This document shows positions 11,508 to 22,124 of a DNA stretch of 64,000 nt, piece after piece. Positions within the stretch are counted from its first letter, which is position 1, and every line of letters begins with the position of its first letter. The position numbers and the translations under genes are program-made. The DNA comes from Aurifilum marmelostoma (lineage: Eukaryota > Ascomycota > Sordariomycetes > Diaporthales > Cryphonectriaceae), in assembly GCA_027559495.1 (NCBI GenBank), contig JAMXSV010000004.1:2345001-2409000 (forward strand), read 5' to 3'. The notes beneath the pieces were generated by a model. It saw nothing but the letters and a program-made list of their open reading frames with translations, ran no database searches and was not told where the DNA came from.

Positions 11508-13133
11508 ATGAACAATTCATCCGAATCACTTTCGCCCCTACCGGCCCAGACGCGAAGCATTCTGGTGGCCTTGATCACGGCTGGGTTTATTTCCCTCGTG
11601 TCGACAGGCCTATTACTCGTTCACATCACATGGAGTCTTGTCTGCTGGAAGATCAGAGACATCCGATACCAGAGACAGCAGCTCGAGCAGCCCGCCGAGG
11701 CCCCGAGCACCACAAACCAGACACCCATCGACCTAAGCCTGGGCCTGTCCGAGAACCACTTCTACCAGACAAAAGTGGCCAGGAAGGACGCGGATCTCGC
11801 CATCGAGCCATCGCCGTCCTCGTCGACCCAGCACGGATTGGAGACGGAGGCTCTGGGCACGACGCCGCCGGGCGCACGATGCGGGGGTGGAGACCACCAA
11901 GCACAGAACGCATCCTCGACGCGCCGCGAGAAGCCCCCAAACCCACTGCTGCTTCTCATCTTCAACCTCCTCATCGCCGACACCACACTGTCAGCTGCAT
12001 ACATCCACAATGTCTACTGGCTGCAAGTCGACGCGATCCTCGTGCCGTCGTGGAACTGCACCACACAGGGCTGGTTCGTGAGCTTCGGGTGTCTCACCAC
12101 CAGCGGCTTCCTCTTCACCATAGCCGTCTTCAGTTACCTGGGCATCATCCGAGGGTACAAGGCGACATCCCGAGACGTCCTGTTCGCGTGCTGCATCACC
12201 TGGGTCTGTTCTCTCATTCTCGCCAGCCTCGGGTCCATGTATTTCCACAGCCTCGCTTTCTACGGAAGGGACACTGCCTGGGTAAGTTGTTGTCAAGGGA
12301 CTCAACCTACGTGTAATTTCAATGCAGTTACAGTAATTAACAATTCCCCGTCGTCACAGTGCTGGATCAGCGAGAAACGAAGGAACTGGAGATTAACCAT
12401 TTACGTCTGGGGGTTCGGAGCCATGATCTCGACGTTCGCCCTTTATTCCTACATCTTCTTCAGCCTACGACGCCAGGGCCGGTCCTCTCGCCTGATGCCC
12501 AAGCGGCCCGACAGCCCTGGCGCAGGGAGCTCGACGACGACGACGACGACGACGACGACAGGCGACGAGGAGGCCAACAACCACGGCAGGACCGGCACGG
12601 CGCTCAGACCATCAGGTCACCACCCGGCCTTTCTCATATACCCGTGCATTTACTGCGTGACGGGCACGCCGCTCATTGTAGGCTCCATGTTTCCGCGGCT
12701 TGAGCAGAACGACATCTTCATGGCCGTGGCGGCGGTATTACTGGCGACGACAGGTCTGATGGACGCGATCCTCTGGTCCAGCATCATCCTGTTCAGCAAG
12801 AAGGAGGACCTGGCCGACATTGGCCTGGACAAGTTCACCTTTGTGCGCACGCCCGAGGGCCGCACGCTGGGGAACATCGTGTTTGTGCAAGGGGGAAAGG
12901 CCAAGGACAGCCGCATACAACACCACCGACAGTCGTGGCACTCCAAGAAAGATCAAGGCTGGTGGCGGCTTGGGGACAGGAACAGCAGTCAGGCGTCATT
13001 GCACCAGTATGGGCAGGACAGGGACTTGGACGGCGGGATCCAGATGCAGATCGTCACAAGTGTCGTTGTCGAGGAACACGACCCGATAGGCCCGTCTCGT
13101 TTTTATAGAAAGTCCTCAGAATCACAAATGTGA
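11508..13133 (+). CDS. G-protein-coupled receptor, Git3/cAMP-receptor-like
   Basis: This is a probable plasma-membrane receptor signalling through a heterotrimeric G protein, about 515 residues. The start is the ATG at 11508 (MNNSSES); the frame is open a little upstream but only with non-ATG codons. Hydrophobic helices are visible at about 18-45 (ILVALITAGF), 155-185 (LLLLIFNLLIADTTLSA), 200-225, 240-262, 290-312, 372-392 and 402-425. The helix-2-like LLLIFNLLIAD is typical of this receptor class. Exons are 11508-12281 and 12360-13133. Removing the 78-bp intron (GTAAGT..CACAG) restores the class motif AW-CWIS. The intron is a multiple of three and has no stop. An unusually long first cytoplasmic loop (about 50-150) and a third loop with a nine-threonine run from ACG repeats stand out. 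The ligand is unknown. The next gene is another seven-helix protein, of an unrelated family. Confidence 0.85.
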   Translation: MNNSSESLSPLPAQTRSILVALITAGFISLVSTGLLLVHITWSLVCWKIRDIRYQRQQLEQPAEAPSTTNQTPIDLSLGLSENHFYQTKVARKDADLAIEPSPSSSTQHGLETEALGTTPPGARCGGGDHQAQNASSTRREKPPNPLLLLIFNLLIADTTLSAAYIHNVYWLQVDAILVPSWNCTTQGWFVSFGCLTTSGFLFTIAVFSYLGIIRGYKATSRDVLFACCITWVCSLILASLGSMYFHSLAFYGRDTAWVSCCQGTQPTCNFNAVTVINNSPSSQCWISEKRRNWRLTIYVWGFGAMISTFALYSYIFFSLRRQGRSSRLMPKRPDSPGAGSSTTTTTTTTTGDEEANNHGRTGTALRPSGHHPAFLIYPCIYCVTGTPLIVGSMFPRLEQNDIFMAVAAVLLATTGLMDAILWSSIILFSKKEDLADIGLDKFTFVRTPEGRTLGNIVFVQGGKAKDSRIQHHRQSWHSKKDQGWWRLGDRNSSQASLHQYGQDRDLDGGIQMQIVTSVVVEEHDPIGPSRFYRKSSESQM

Positions 13134-14588
13134 GGACAAGGTTGGATTGGTCAACAGAACCTCCTCGACGCCACGTCTGTGTGTACCCATTGCGACTTGA
13201 TGCTTTGATCGTCTGTATAAGGTGAAATGGCCTGGTAGAAGCAGTCTGCTTCTGGATGAGATGGGCAATGGCCTCCTTCGAGCCTAGAATCTCCCTTCTT
13301 ACCTCACCTTTTCACCATCCATCACCGCTCCTTAGAGATAGGAAATACTCGTGACGAACTTACGCTGCTCATCTTCTGCTGGATCCATGACAGAATGCGG
13401 AGTAATGACGTGGAAGGGTTTGAAGTTCACCCTCGTCCTTTGTTGCAGATAATTGCCCCAGCACTGCTAATTCCAGATACCGACCTGAATATTGAGCGCT
13501 CGCGCCTCGTCAGACTCCACGAGTGGGTCACAGGTTTTGTCTCAACGGACAGAGTTAGTGCTGGTCACAAAAAGAGAATATATTACCCAAGTCCTCAGCT
13601 CCGCAAGTCCTGGAGGCCGTCCCGCCCGTAAATTACTCATATTATAATCACTTACTCCCCCCGCCCCGAAGAAGGAACAAGTTCAAAGCAGCAGCCGCAT
13701 CGACAGCTACTCGGGACGGCAGAGAACCGCTCGACGGCGTCAATCCAGGCCAAAAAAGAGAAAAATACTAAAAATTACAAAATCAGAAAAACCAAAGCAG
13801 ACCTGCTATATAGCGTCAACCCGTTGGCGCGGACCATCAGACCATCCCCTCCCCGGGCCCGGCACTTGAACTCAACACGCACTTCCTGTCGTCCCCTTGC
13901 CGTAATTCATCTGCCCCTAATCAAACTTCGGTATAAGGATGTCTCACCCTCTAGGCCTTCGAAGAAGCTGCCATCGAGGGAGCAGGACCAGGAGTGTCAA
14001 CGCTTCTCCTCACCGTTCCCCTTTGTGGGACACCTGAGACATCACGCAGCGCGCTATGGCCCGGTCGCCGTTGCGCTCGAAAGCGGCTCGTCAAGTTGAG
14101 CTATATTTCCGCAACCGTCCAGCTCGTCCGCCCATGAGAGCCGTTGCGAACTTGGGTCCCCTTGTCTGCACGCTGTTGGCACAAGCAAGAGGGAGAGGGG
14201 AAGAATCGGGGGAGGTGAATGGGTCTTGATGGTTAGCCTGGTTGAAGGGCGACTGAGGGCGCATAATGTGATCAGAATGAGGTGTTGGCGGTGGCTCGAG
14301 ACGATTTCTCTCTCTGTAGCTATATTACCCTCTCTCAACGACATCGTGCGTGTGTTTGCGCGCGCGCGTGCAGTTCCTCCTTGGACAACCCTGTGTGTAT
14401 CGAGATGGTACAGTAGTGTATCTATGACTCCCAAACTCTACATCCAACAAACGCCCAGTTTTGGGAACATCATCATCATCACTCTTATGGTTCCCCGAAG
14501 AAGGAAAGGGGTCTGCGCCGCTCGTTGCTTGTCCCCCTCATAAATCGAGGCGACCAGCAAGGTCTGCCAGCGGCACAAAGTCAACAAT
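13134..14588. other. Intergenic stretch between GPCR and SAT4-like gene
   Basis: No coding signal is convincing. A CG-alternating segment (GCGCGCGCG, about 14360) and an AAAATACTAAAAATTAC A-rich patch (about 13760) are the only marked compositional features. Confidence 0.6.
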
Positions 14589-15940
14589 ATGGAGTCAACA
14601 TCGTCCTCCGAGGATCATGGCAACACCATGCGGCCATGGCTTGTCAGTGTCGTCTCATCGATGGCTATTCTAGCCACGCTGCTTGTCGGCTTGCGTCTTG
14701 TCAGCAGACGACTGGCGCATCAGACTCTGTGGTGGGACGACTGGGTTATTCTTGTGTCCATGGTAAGTAAAACGCCCAAGCCAATACTCTTCATTATCAG
14801 AGATCTCATACCTGACCATACTCACTCCTTTTTCTCTCTTCCCCCCCCCTTATATAGTGCTGGAACCTCCTCTGCGTCGGCTTCTTCATCTCAGCCATGT
14901 ACTCCCAAGGCCTCGGCTACCACGTGTCACAAGTCCAGCTCGACCACATTGTCCGCATGGCCCAGCTCCTCCTCGCCGCCGAGATCATGTACGCCTGGAA
15001 CCTGTGCCTGACCAAGATCTCCATCCTCTTCCTCTTCTCCAGGATCTTTCGGGCCCTGCCGCGCCGCGACAGGGTCTTCCTCTGGGCCACCGGCTCCTTC
15101 GTCGTTGTCTGGGCCATCACCACCACCTTCATCTACCTGTTCACGTGCGTGCCCGTGCAAAAGATCTGGGACCCGAGCCTACCTGGCACCTGCATGGACC
15201 AGGCGACCACGTGGATCGTGAACGTCATCTCCACGCTCATCACGGATCTTGCGGTCCTGCTGTTTCCCGTGCCGTATATCTGGGGCCTGAGATTCCGGCC
15301 GATCGAGAAGGTTGCCCTGGCCATTGTCTTTGCGCAAGGATTGTTGTAAGTTTGTTGATTTTGGTTTTTCTTTTCTTCTGGATGTCCGCGGGCCGTGGTC
15401 AAACTAACACTCTTCATGGTCAGTGTCATCTTCACCTCAGCATATCGTTTCAGAGTCCTCCTCACATACACCATATCCGATCCAACCTACACACTGGCGC
15501 CTGTGGTCGGCTGGACGGAGATCGAGATCGCAGCAGGCATAATAGCAGCCTGCCTGCCAGTACTGAGTCCCGTGATCAACCACTGCCTCCCTCACACTGA
15601 TACAAGAAGAAGACCACCGGGCCCCAAAAAGGATGATATCAACAGCAACCTGGCCCTCCCCAGCCGGCGGGTTCCTCCTCGGCGCAGCGACAGCTGGTTC
15701 AAGAAGCTCTCTGCTGACGACAGCGGGATGCGGCTGGCACCCGTGTTCACGAAGCCGCCCAAGCTCGCGTCCAAATCTGATGCGTGGGAGTGGGAACAGA
15801 ACATGGAGAGGGCAACCCGGCAGAGCGAGATGTGCGTTGTCGAGAGCGAGGTCGTCAGCTTGGGGAGGCGATGTACACCAGACGGAGGGGAGGAGGGGGG
15901 ATTTCCCCGAAAATGGCATATGTATCACCACAGAGTTTAG
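14589..15940 (+). CDS. SAT4/rhodopsin-family seven-helix integral membrane protein
   Basis: This belongs to the large ascomycete SAT4/DUF3328-independent 'rhodopsin domain' family, some members of which (Pth11-like, CFEM-containing) are candidate receptors. Exons are 14589-14762, 14858-15345 and 15424-15940, giving 392 residues. Family marks are RLVSRR followed by WWDDWVI at the end of helix 2, the YVWNL-like segment AWNLCLTKISILFLFSRIF, CVPVQKIWDP with GTCMD in the loop, then NVISTLITDLAVLLFPVP and the FTSAYRF...YTISDPTY...WTEIEI stretch. These follow the family order precisely across both introns, which supports the splice choices. There is no CFEM domain at the N-terminus, so it is the short type. 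The C-terminal 130 residues are cytoplasmic, basic and Ser/Pro-rich. The ligand is unknown. Confidence 0.9.
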
Positions 15941-16156
15941 ACGGTGGAGTACAGCAGCCTCAATGCCATAACTCAATTATTTCATGGGACAAAACAAAGA
16001 AAAAATAAAAATTTTCTGAAATGAAGAGACCTTATCAACATGAACAGAATCACCGCGCTACCATTTTCCTTGGACGCACTTAATTACTATGGGATATGTC
16101 CGTCCACCCACAATCACCTTGAAGCGAGAAAGGCACACGCGTGCGCGCGCGCGCTC

Positions 16157-18238
16157 TCAGACCCTCGGTCCGCCAAACCCAGCAGCAAGGACCACCTCCT
16201 TCGGTTTCTTCTCTTTCTTCTCAAAAGCATCTACAATCCTCAGCCCAGCCTCATCTTGTTCAACCTCGACCGCGCCCCAATTCTGCTCTCTAAATCTCCT
16301 TGGCTCCCCTTCTAGGACCTTCTCCCGACCCTCCCACACGCCCATGTCATCCAGCAGAACTTCCACGACCCGTGCATACTCTATCCGCCTCGCCACCCCA
16401 CTATCAGGCGCATATACTTCCTCGGCGTCCGCCTTCGTCCTTGGGAGTGTAGTGCACAGCAGGTGCATGTCGAGCATCTGCGAGAAGATCAGCCCAAAGG
16501 AGGGCTTGTTGCGGCGGCGTGAGTGCTCCGGTGTGTCGTAAGCATATAGCAAGGCTGATTCGGAGGGTGGCAAGGGGGGCTGATCAAAGATGGAGCACAG
16601 TGTCGGGTCGAGGGGTTTGCTGGGCATTGGCTCGTGAGTGGAAGGATCTTTTGGCAGTTCAGGTTCCTCGGGACCATCGGTATACTCGGGATCTTGCGGG
16701 TGCTCGGGATTCTCAGGCTCCTCGGGATCTTCGGGATACGCAGGACCTTCTCCATTACCTTGCTCCTCATCTGGCAGATCGTCCGGGCCTGCGGCTGGGT
16801 TGGCGCCTGAGGACGTGGTGGAGTTGAGAATCATGATGAGCGGCCCGCCGTATTCAGGGGAGCGGCTGACGTGGCGCAGGTGTGAGGCCACGAGCTGGAC
16901 CATCTCGTGGGCTGTCTTTCGTTGGCGTAAGATGAAGAGGGAGCGAAGGAGGCTCGACATGTGTGTGATGAGTATGATGTCTGGTTGTGTTGGCCCTTCT
17001 TCTTCCTCGACAGCGGCAGCAGCTTCTTCAAGGGCGGGCTCTTGGACTGAATTCTCTCTGACGGTAGGAGGCTCTATATTTTCCGTTGGATAATTCATAG
17101 TCAAGTCTCCATCGTCGACAACGTTATTGATGTCGTCGTCGAGAGCCTTGGGTTCCTCAAACAGATCGGCAGCGCCTGTCTGTCCGTCGTCCTCCACTCC
17201 AGGCTGCAGTTCAACAATATCGACAGCAGACCTCGGTGACGCCCTTTCTGGCTCCAGCGGAGACGAGAACCAGTCCTCCTCGTTCTCTTCTTGACTGTCC
17301 GGTATCTCTGCCCGCTGTCCAGGCGGAGACTTCCGGTGCAGCTTCACTCTCCGCAGTTGTATAGTATCCGGCGCGTCCCGTGGCGGCGTATCGAGAAGAT
17401 CACTGGGAGCCTCCCAAGGAGGTGGTGTGCTGGGCAGCCCGACGGGCAAGCCGCTGGGCGGCGGGTCCGACAAGGGGCTGGAGAATATATTTTCTCGAAC
17501 CCCTGAGATCTTTTCCAGTTCGTCCTCCTCCGTGGCCACGGACATGGCCTCGTCCATCGTAGCATACTGAAATTCGTCTTCTGCTGGGCTCCCCGGCTGG
17601 CTCAAAGGTAGTTCCTGGCTCGCGTCCTCCCCGACCTCCTGGCTAGGCGGCGGCGGCGGGTCGAGCTCGCGCAGCGCCTCCCACAGGCCAATAATATCAA
17701 ACGCCCTCGTGACAGACACCCTGCCCAGACACTCTTTCAATAACGAGTCCGTCTTGGCCCCATCTTGTTGTTCTCCTCCCGTCTCCGATCCTAGCTCCGC
17801 GATCTGCCGGGCCAGCACAGCCCTCAGATCCCACACGATCGGTCGCATCGCCGCCGCAGTGATGAGCAAGGCCCTCGGCTTATTCTTTCCCCCTTTGCTC
17901 GCCAGCAGACATCTAGCCAGCGTCTGCAGCCCGAGAATCAGCCCGCAGCGCTCGTCTTCCGCGCTGAGGCCAACCACGCAGCCCCTCTCGAACCCGCCGC
18001 CCACGAGCACACTCTCGTCAATCTCTCGGCATCCCGTCGAGATATTGCCCTGCCCCTGATCCCAGAGGGCATCTCTCCGTCTGGCTTCGGCTTCGAAAAG
18101 GGTTGTGCCTGAAATTGCTTCCTGTGGGAAATGGGAGGATGTCTGGCTAGGTTTGGGGGGACTTTGTTGGGGGTGATTGTTGTTGTAGTAGTAGTAGTAG
18201 TTGTTGTTGTTATTATTGTCATCATCGTCCTCATTCAT
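16157..18238 (-). CDS. RecA/Rad51-like protein with degenerate Walker A
   Basis: A single-exon protein of 693 residues resembling fungal Rad51-paralogue-like proteins. Residues 66-100 align by eye with the start of the RecA core: ISTGCREID, then VGGGFERG, matching TTGSKELDxLLGGGIExG of Rad51. Where Rad51 has the Walker A GExxTGKTQ, this protein has GLSAEDERCG, lacking the lysine and threonine needed for ATP binding. The later core segments (PDIILITHMSSLLRSLF, LVASHLRHVSR, GPLIMILNST) lie after an acidic, disordered insertion of about 200 residues. A second insertion is a PEDP/PENP/PEHP/PQDP-type proline-acid repeat (about residues 500-540). The N-terminus starts with Asp, Asn and Tyr runs made by a trinucleotide repeat (about 18180-18230). 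A role in recombinational repair is inference from the fold; ATPase activity is doubtful. The start is the first ATG of the frame. Confidence 0.7.
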   Translation of the reverse strand: MNEDDDDNNNNNNYYYYYNNNHPQQSPPKPSQTSSHFPQEAISGTTLFEAEARRRDALWDQGQGNISTGCREIDESVLVGGGFERGCVVGLSAEDERCGLILGLQTLARCLLASKGGKNKPRALLITAAAMRPIVWDLRAVLARQIAELGSETGGEQQDGAKTDSLLKECLGRVSVTRAFDIIGLWEALRELDPPPPPSQEVGEDASQELPLSQPGSPAEDEFQYATMDEAMSVATEEDELEKISGVRENIFSSPLSDPPPSGLPVGLPSTPPPWEAPSDLLDTPPRDAPDTIQLRRVKLHRKSPPGQRAEIPDSQEENEEDWFSSPLEPERASPRSAVDIVELQPGVEDDGQTGAADLFEEPKALDDDINNVVDDGDLTMNYPTENIEPPTVRENSVQEPALEEAAAAVEEEEGPTQPDIILITHMSSLLRSLFILRQRKTAHEMVQLVASHLRHVSRSPEYGGPLIMILNSTTSSGANPAAGPDDLPDEEQGNGEGPAYPEDPEEPENPEHPQDPEYTDGPEEPELPKDPSTHEPMPSKPLDPTLCSIFDQPPLPPSESALLYAYDTPEHSRRRNKPSFGLIFSQMLDMHLLCTTLPRTKADAEEVYAPDSGVARRIEYARVVEVLLDDMGVWEGREKVLEGEPRRFREQNWGAVEVEQDEAGLRIVDAFEKKEKKPKEVVLAAGFGGPRV
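18180..18230. repeat. Trinucleotide repeat inside coding sequence
   Basis: Runs of TTG and TAG triplets on the plus strand encode Asn and Tyr runs at the N-terminus of the RecA-like protein on the minus strand. Length variation here would not break the frame. Confidence 0.85.
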
Positions 18239-19640
18239 GATTATGCCCGTATTATGATTTCTGGGATGCGATGTGATAGAAACTGTGTAGTTTGTGGAAA
18301 GAGTGCTGGTAAGAAGAAGGTAGTTACCAGAGAGGGAAGGAGAGAGGTTAACGATAGCTGGACACCACTAAAAAAGAAAGAAATGCAGTCCCTCCTCGTA
18401 ACTTAACAAAGGCAACCCACTGCTAATTGCATCAAAAGTCGGTTATGTGGTCTATATTCAACCCACTTTAATTAATGCAGGAAGAGACTGATGGCTTCAA
18501 TAGTTGTCGCTGACGGTGGTGGTGGTGTTTTTTTTTTCCTTTGGGGGGGGGGGGGGGAGACAAGGAGGCCTAGATGCCCTCAGTGGTCAGGTCATTAGGA
18601 AAAGATGATCCAGGTAAGTACCCTAGGGTAGGCAGGCTGGCCGCCTGTTAGTGTCCCCTGTAGGGCCTACCACAGCAAGCAGTAACCCTGCTAAAGCTGC
18701 TTGATTCAGCGCAGTCAGGCCCTATATCACAACCACTAAACAGGTCCACGGGTATCACCAAAATCCAAACAGCAGGCAATAGACAGGGTTACTGAGCAAG
18801 TACTTGGTTGAGTACTTTTCACAATCATCCTCAACAATTGGGAGCCCCAAAGCAGAGTTGAACTTGACCAAGGAGATGTGTCTCTATCGCAGTAGGCATA
18901 GCAATTCACAAACAAGTAATTATTTCCACATCTCTGACCTTTCTGTGCCCGAAAGAGAAATGGGAGCAGGGCTGTTCTCATCCCATAGGAGCTTGCCTTA
19001 ACGCTCATTATGAAGCAAGTCCTATCCATAGCCAGTCTGTTGTTGATCTTGCAACCAGTCCTCAGCCCTGTGTCCTGCTTCGCCCTGCTCCCTTTTTGCT
19101 AGCATAGTCCATCTCATAGCTGTTGCATGTCATTGACGAATGGGTCTTGTCTGCAGCAGCCTGTTGTCATGCACAGCTGGTCTCCTTCTTTCCTTCCCAT
19201 TGCTTCCATCTCCCCCAAAGACGCCAGAGTAGTGGTAAAAGATAGGCACCTAGCAGACTTCTGAAAATGCCTATTCCAACCAATAGCTCGAAAAGAAAAA
19301 ATGTACAAGATTTGTTACTAGCCCAGCATGAAAGACCCCCTTTTCCAATGCCAGGTCTTGGCTTTATGATGCAAGTAGCCCAGACTTGAACAGTCATCAC
19401 GTCGGGTAAAACATGGCATGGTTGGCGTCAGGGCACAACGTCATGTTTCCACTGCACGGTGATCTCCCAAAAGAATGGAGGATGATGAGCACTGGCATAT
19501 GGAGCCTCTCAGGTCCAAGCGACACCTCATCATCCCAACCCTGCTAGGAAACCAAAACAGTGGCAGCGGCAAGGTATTCCCTTGTATCAGGAAAGACACC
19601 CCACCCTCGCGCGTATTCTCATCCCAGAGCGGATGCCCGC
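18239..19640. other. Intergenic stretch between two minus-strand genes
   Basis: No gene is supported. It contains a T9 run followed by a G tract of about 15 bases (about 18543-18557) and the motif CAGGTAAGTACC at 18612, a word also seen in other empty stretches of the window. It must hold the promoter of the RecA-like gene and the 3' end of Pal1. Confidence 0.6.
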
Positions 19641-22124
19641 CTACTCTGCATTTGTAAGGTCTCTGTCGACGGGGCGCGACCGGGGACCTCCCTTGAGACT
19701 CTTCATGCGGCCGAGGAGGCCAGTCTTTGGCTTGGGCGTGTCGCCCAGTGCATCGGTGGTGGCGCGTCGCTCGAGTCCGCCGGGGAGCGCAGGCGAGGTT
19801 GGGCTGTTGTTGCTGTTGAGCTTCTTGACCGAGATCTCCTCCTCGCCGTCCTTGCTTGGCTCGTACTCGGCGAAGAAGGGATTGTTCTCACCACCACGAG
19901 GGCTCGACACGCTGCCAGCAGAAGGACGGTCGCGGTAGTACACGCCCTCCGGGTTGGTCATGCGGCCAGAGGCGCCGAAGCTCTCGCGAGGGGGGGCGGT
20001 TCATGCCTCGGATGCGCTGCGCCAGGGACTTCTTTCGCTGCAATCCTCCGTCCTGGTTCTGGGCGCTCTCTTGCTGTGCCTTCTCCACGGCAGCCTTGGC
20101 AGCCGGGGTGCCCTCGAGGAAGGTGGAGCTGCCGAGACCGACAGTCTCGTCGCCGTGGATCATGGACGCGCGGTCGTGGGGGTTGAAGAGCGCCACGTCT
20201 TTCTTAGAAGGTGCCGCGGCAGAGATGCCGTAGTCGGCGAATGCCTCGTCGGTCGCCCTGCCCATGAACGTAGAATGGTCGGCCCGGGCGTTGACAGGGC
20301 CGGAACCACCAATGGACATGTTGGCAGAATCCTTAGCAAAGGCCTCGAGCGGAGAGTTCTTCTTCTTCTTGCTAAAGACGGCATCGTATGGCCCGGCGTG
20401 GTGGACTAGATTACCAGATGTCGCGTCAGCTCGTCGCGTTCAGAAGTAGGGCGTTGGGGGCGCGACAACAGACACGCCAGGCCCGTGTAGAGAGAGCGAG
20501 CTCGGGCTCGGCGGAAAAAACAAACTTACCCAGAGAGGCGCCGAAGGGGTTGGTCTCGTCCAGCTTGTCAATCAGGTCGTGGTCCCTGTGGGGTCTGGCC
20601 TTGCTTGACTTCCCATCGCGGTGTCTGCGCTCGTGCTCTCGACGTTTCTTCTTCTCTTCCTCGGTCAGCGGCCTCCCAGGGCCGCGCGGTGGTCGTCCAG
20701 CGCCCGACGCCATGCGACGAGGTGGCGATTCTGGACCCCGAGGACCGCTGCCGCGCGGTCGCTGGCCAGGTGGAGGGGGGACTCGACGGCCAGGAGGGGG
20801 TCCATTTTCGCCTCGAGGCGGTGGTGGTCGACGGTTCGCTTGAGGCGATTGAGGGGATCGGTTGGGGCTCTTGCCCGTCTCCTTGTCATCAATGTTGAGG
20901 CTTGCCTGGTGATTGAACCCTTGTTAGCGATGGTGGCGGTGATGGTGGCGGGTGCCTTGAGGTCGGGCAGCTGGTACTACTACTCTCCCTTCACACAAGA
21001 CAAGAGGAGGAGAGATCAATCGTCGCCAGGCATTCTTGCACACAACAGAGGGTTACATACAAAGAGGTCCTCAGTAGCAGAGGTGGTGGTGGTGGTGGTG
21101 GTGTCCTTGTCGTCAGCCATGGTGATGAGGGGTGGTGGTTGTGCAAGTGTCGTCGTCGTTGTTGGGCTGGCAGGCTTCTGCGACGGGTCGAGAAAGGGGT
21201 TGTTGGAGACAGGTCGAGCAGGTGGTGGTGTTGAAGAAGAGGGGTCGTCGAAAGGGGACGAAGGGCTCTTGGGCAGCGGCGATCCTGCTCTGTTGCGAAA
21301 GGGGTTGTTGGAGGAGAGGTTGATGGAGAGACCAGGAGAGGGCTGGTCGTCTAAAATGCAAGGAGGGGGAAAACAAGATGTCAAGTTAGCAATCTGGTTT
21401 TTCGGTAGGGTTGACTTTTGGGGGTCAGGAACGCAAACGGTGGGTTGCAATCCAAATGCAAATGACGACTGTGATAGGGGACATGAAACAGCAATCTCCT
21501 TGCCACGGCGGGTTGAGCGTTATGAGTGGACCCAACCGTCCCCCCATCAACACTGAACCCAGCACGGGCAGCGCCTGCTGTCAATGCTGCCAGAGCGCGT
21601 GCGTGCGTGGGTGTGGCTAGAGTTGCCAACCCCCCCTTTACACCCCCCCCGGCTGCCCCCCAACCGCCATCACTTCTTGCTTCTTTTCCCTTCTTTTTTG
21701 CTTTTTTCTCCTTGTTTTGATACCAATTTAAAAAAAGAAACAGGTATACCAGGCCCATTGATTGGGACCTAGAGTACCCAGCCAAGACAGAGAAAACCCA
21801 CACAACCCAACTAGAGTCCCTGTGACTCTCATCTCTGTAGAAGCTGCCAAAAAAAGGGGGGGGGGGGGGGGGGAGGGATATGGGAGGCAAAGGGGAAAAC
21901 TGGGAAGTTGGCAGGGGAATGAATATGCGTGCTGGCTATCGGCAATATCCAGAATTGCAGAGTTGCAACTGGCACCACTCTCTCTCACACTGACACTGGC
22001 ACATGCCAACACAGACACAGACACCCACCAGCCCACACCCACATATGCACAAAAAAAGCAGATCGCTGTCATCTGGCAGGGGTTCTTGATGCTTACCTAG
22101 TAGTTGTGGTTGGGCAGCGGCCAT
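19641..22124 (-). CDS. Pal1-family cell morphology protein, frame broken by one base
   Basis: Pal1 proteins act at the cell cortex and in endocytosis, and help maintain cylindrical shape. Proposed exons are 22124-22097, 21350-21061, 20905-20530 and 20405-19641. The family core is clear: LTEEEKKKRREHERRHRD, then LIDKLDETNPFGASLG, joined by splicing to VHHAGPYDAV, the conserved Pal1 block. GPVNARADHSTFMG and DEAFADYG follow. The N-terminal exon has SxxNPF repeats (SSNNPFRNR, SNNPFLDP, NPF = EH-domain ligands), fitting an endocytic role. In the last exon the frame shifts at a seven-base G run (19990-19996). Upstream reads QRIRGMNRPP, and one base out of phase the conserved continuation SFGASGRMTNPEG resumes and runs to the stop at 19641. 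One base fewer restores the reading frame. The first exon is short (nine codons), followed by a 746-bp intron, so the start is less certain. Confidence 0.85.
21351..22096 (-). other. Long first intron of the Pal1 gene
   Basis: A 746-bp inferred intron (donor GTAAGC at 22096, acceptor TTTTAG at 21351), far longer than any other here. It contains an A7 tract followed by about 18 consecutive G (21856-21873). An alternative is a start inside this segment with an upstream untranslated exon. Confidence 0.5.

Noticed and set aside
20621..21556. 311-residue plus-strand frame opposite Pal1
   Set aside because: It is antisense to well-supported Pal1 exons, and its Val/Gly/Arg composition is the complement of their Thr/Pro-rich codons.
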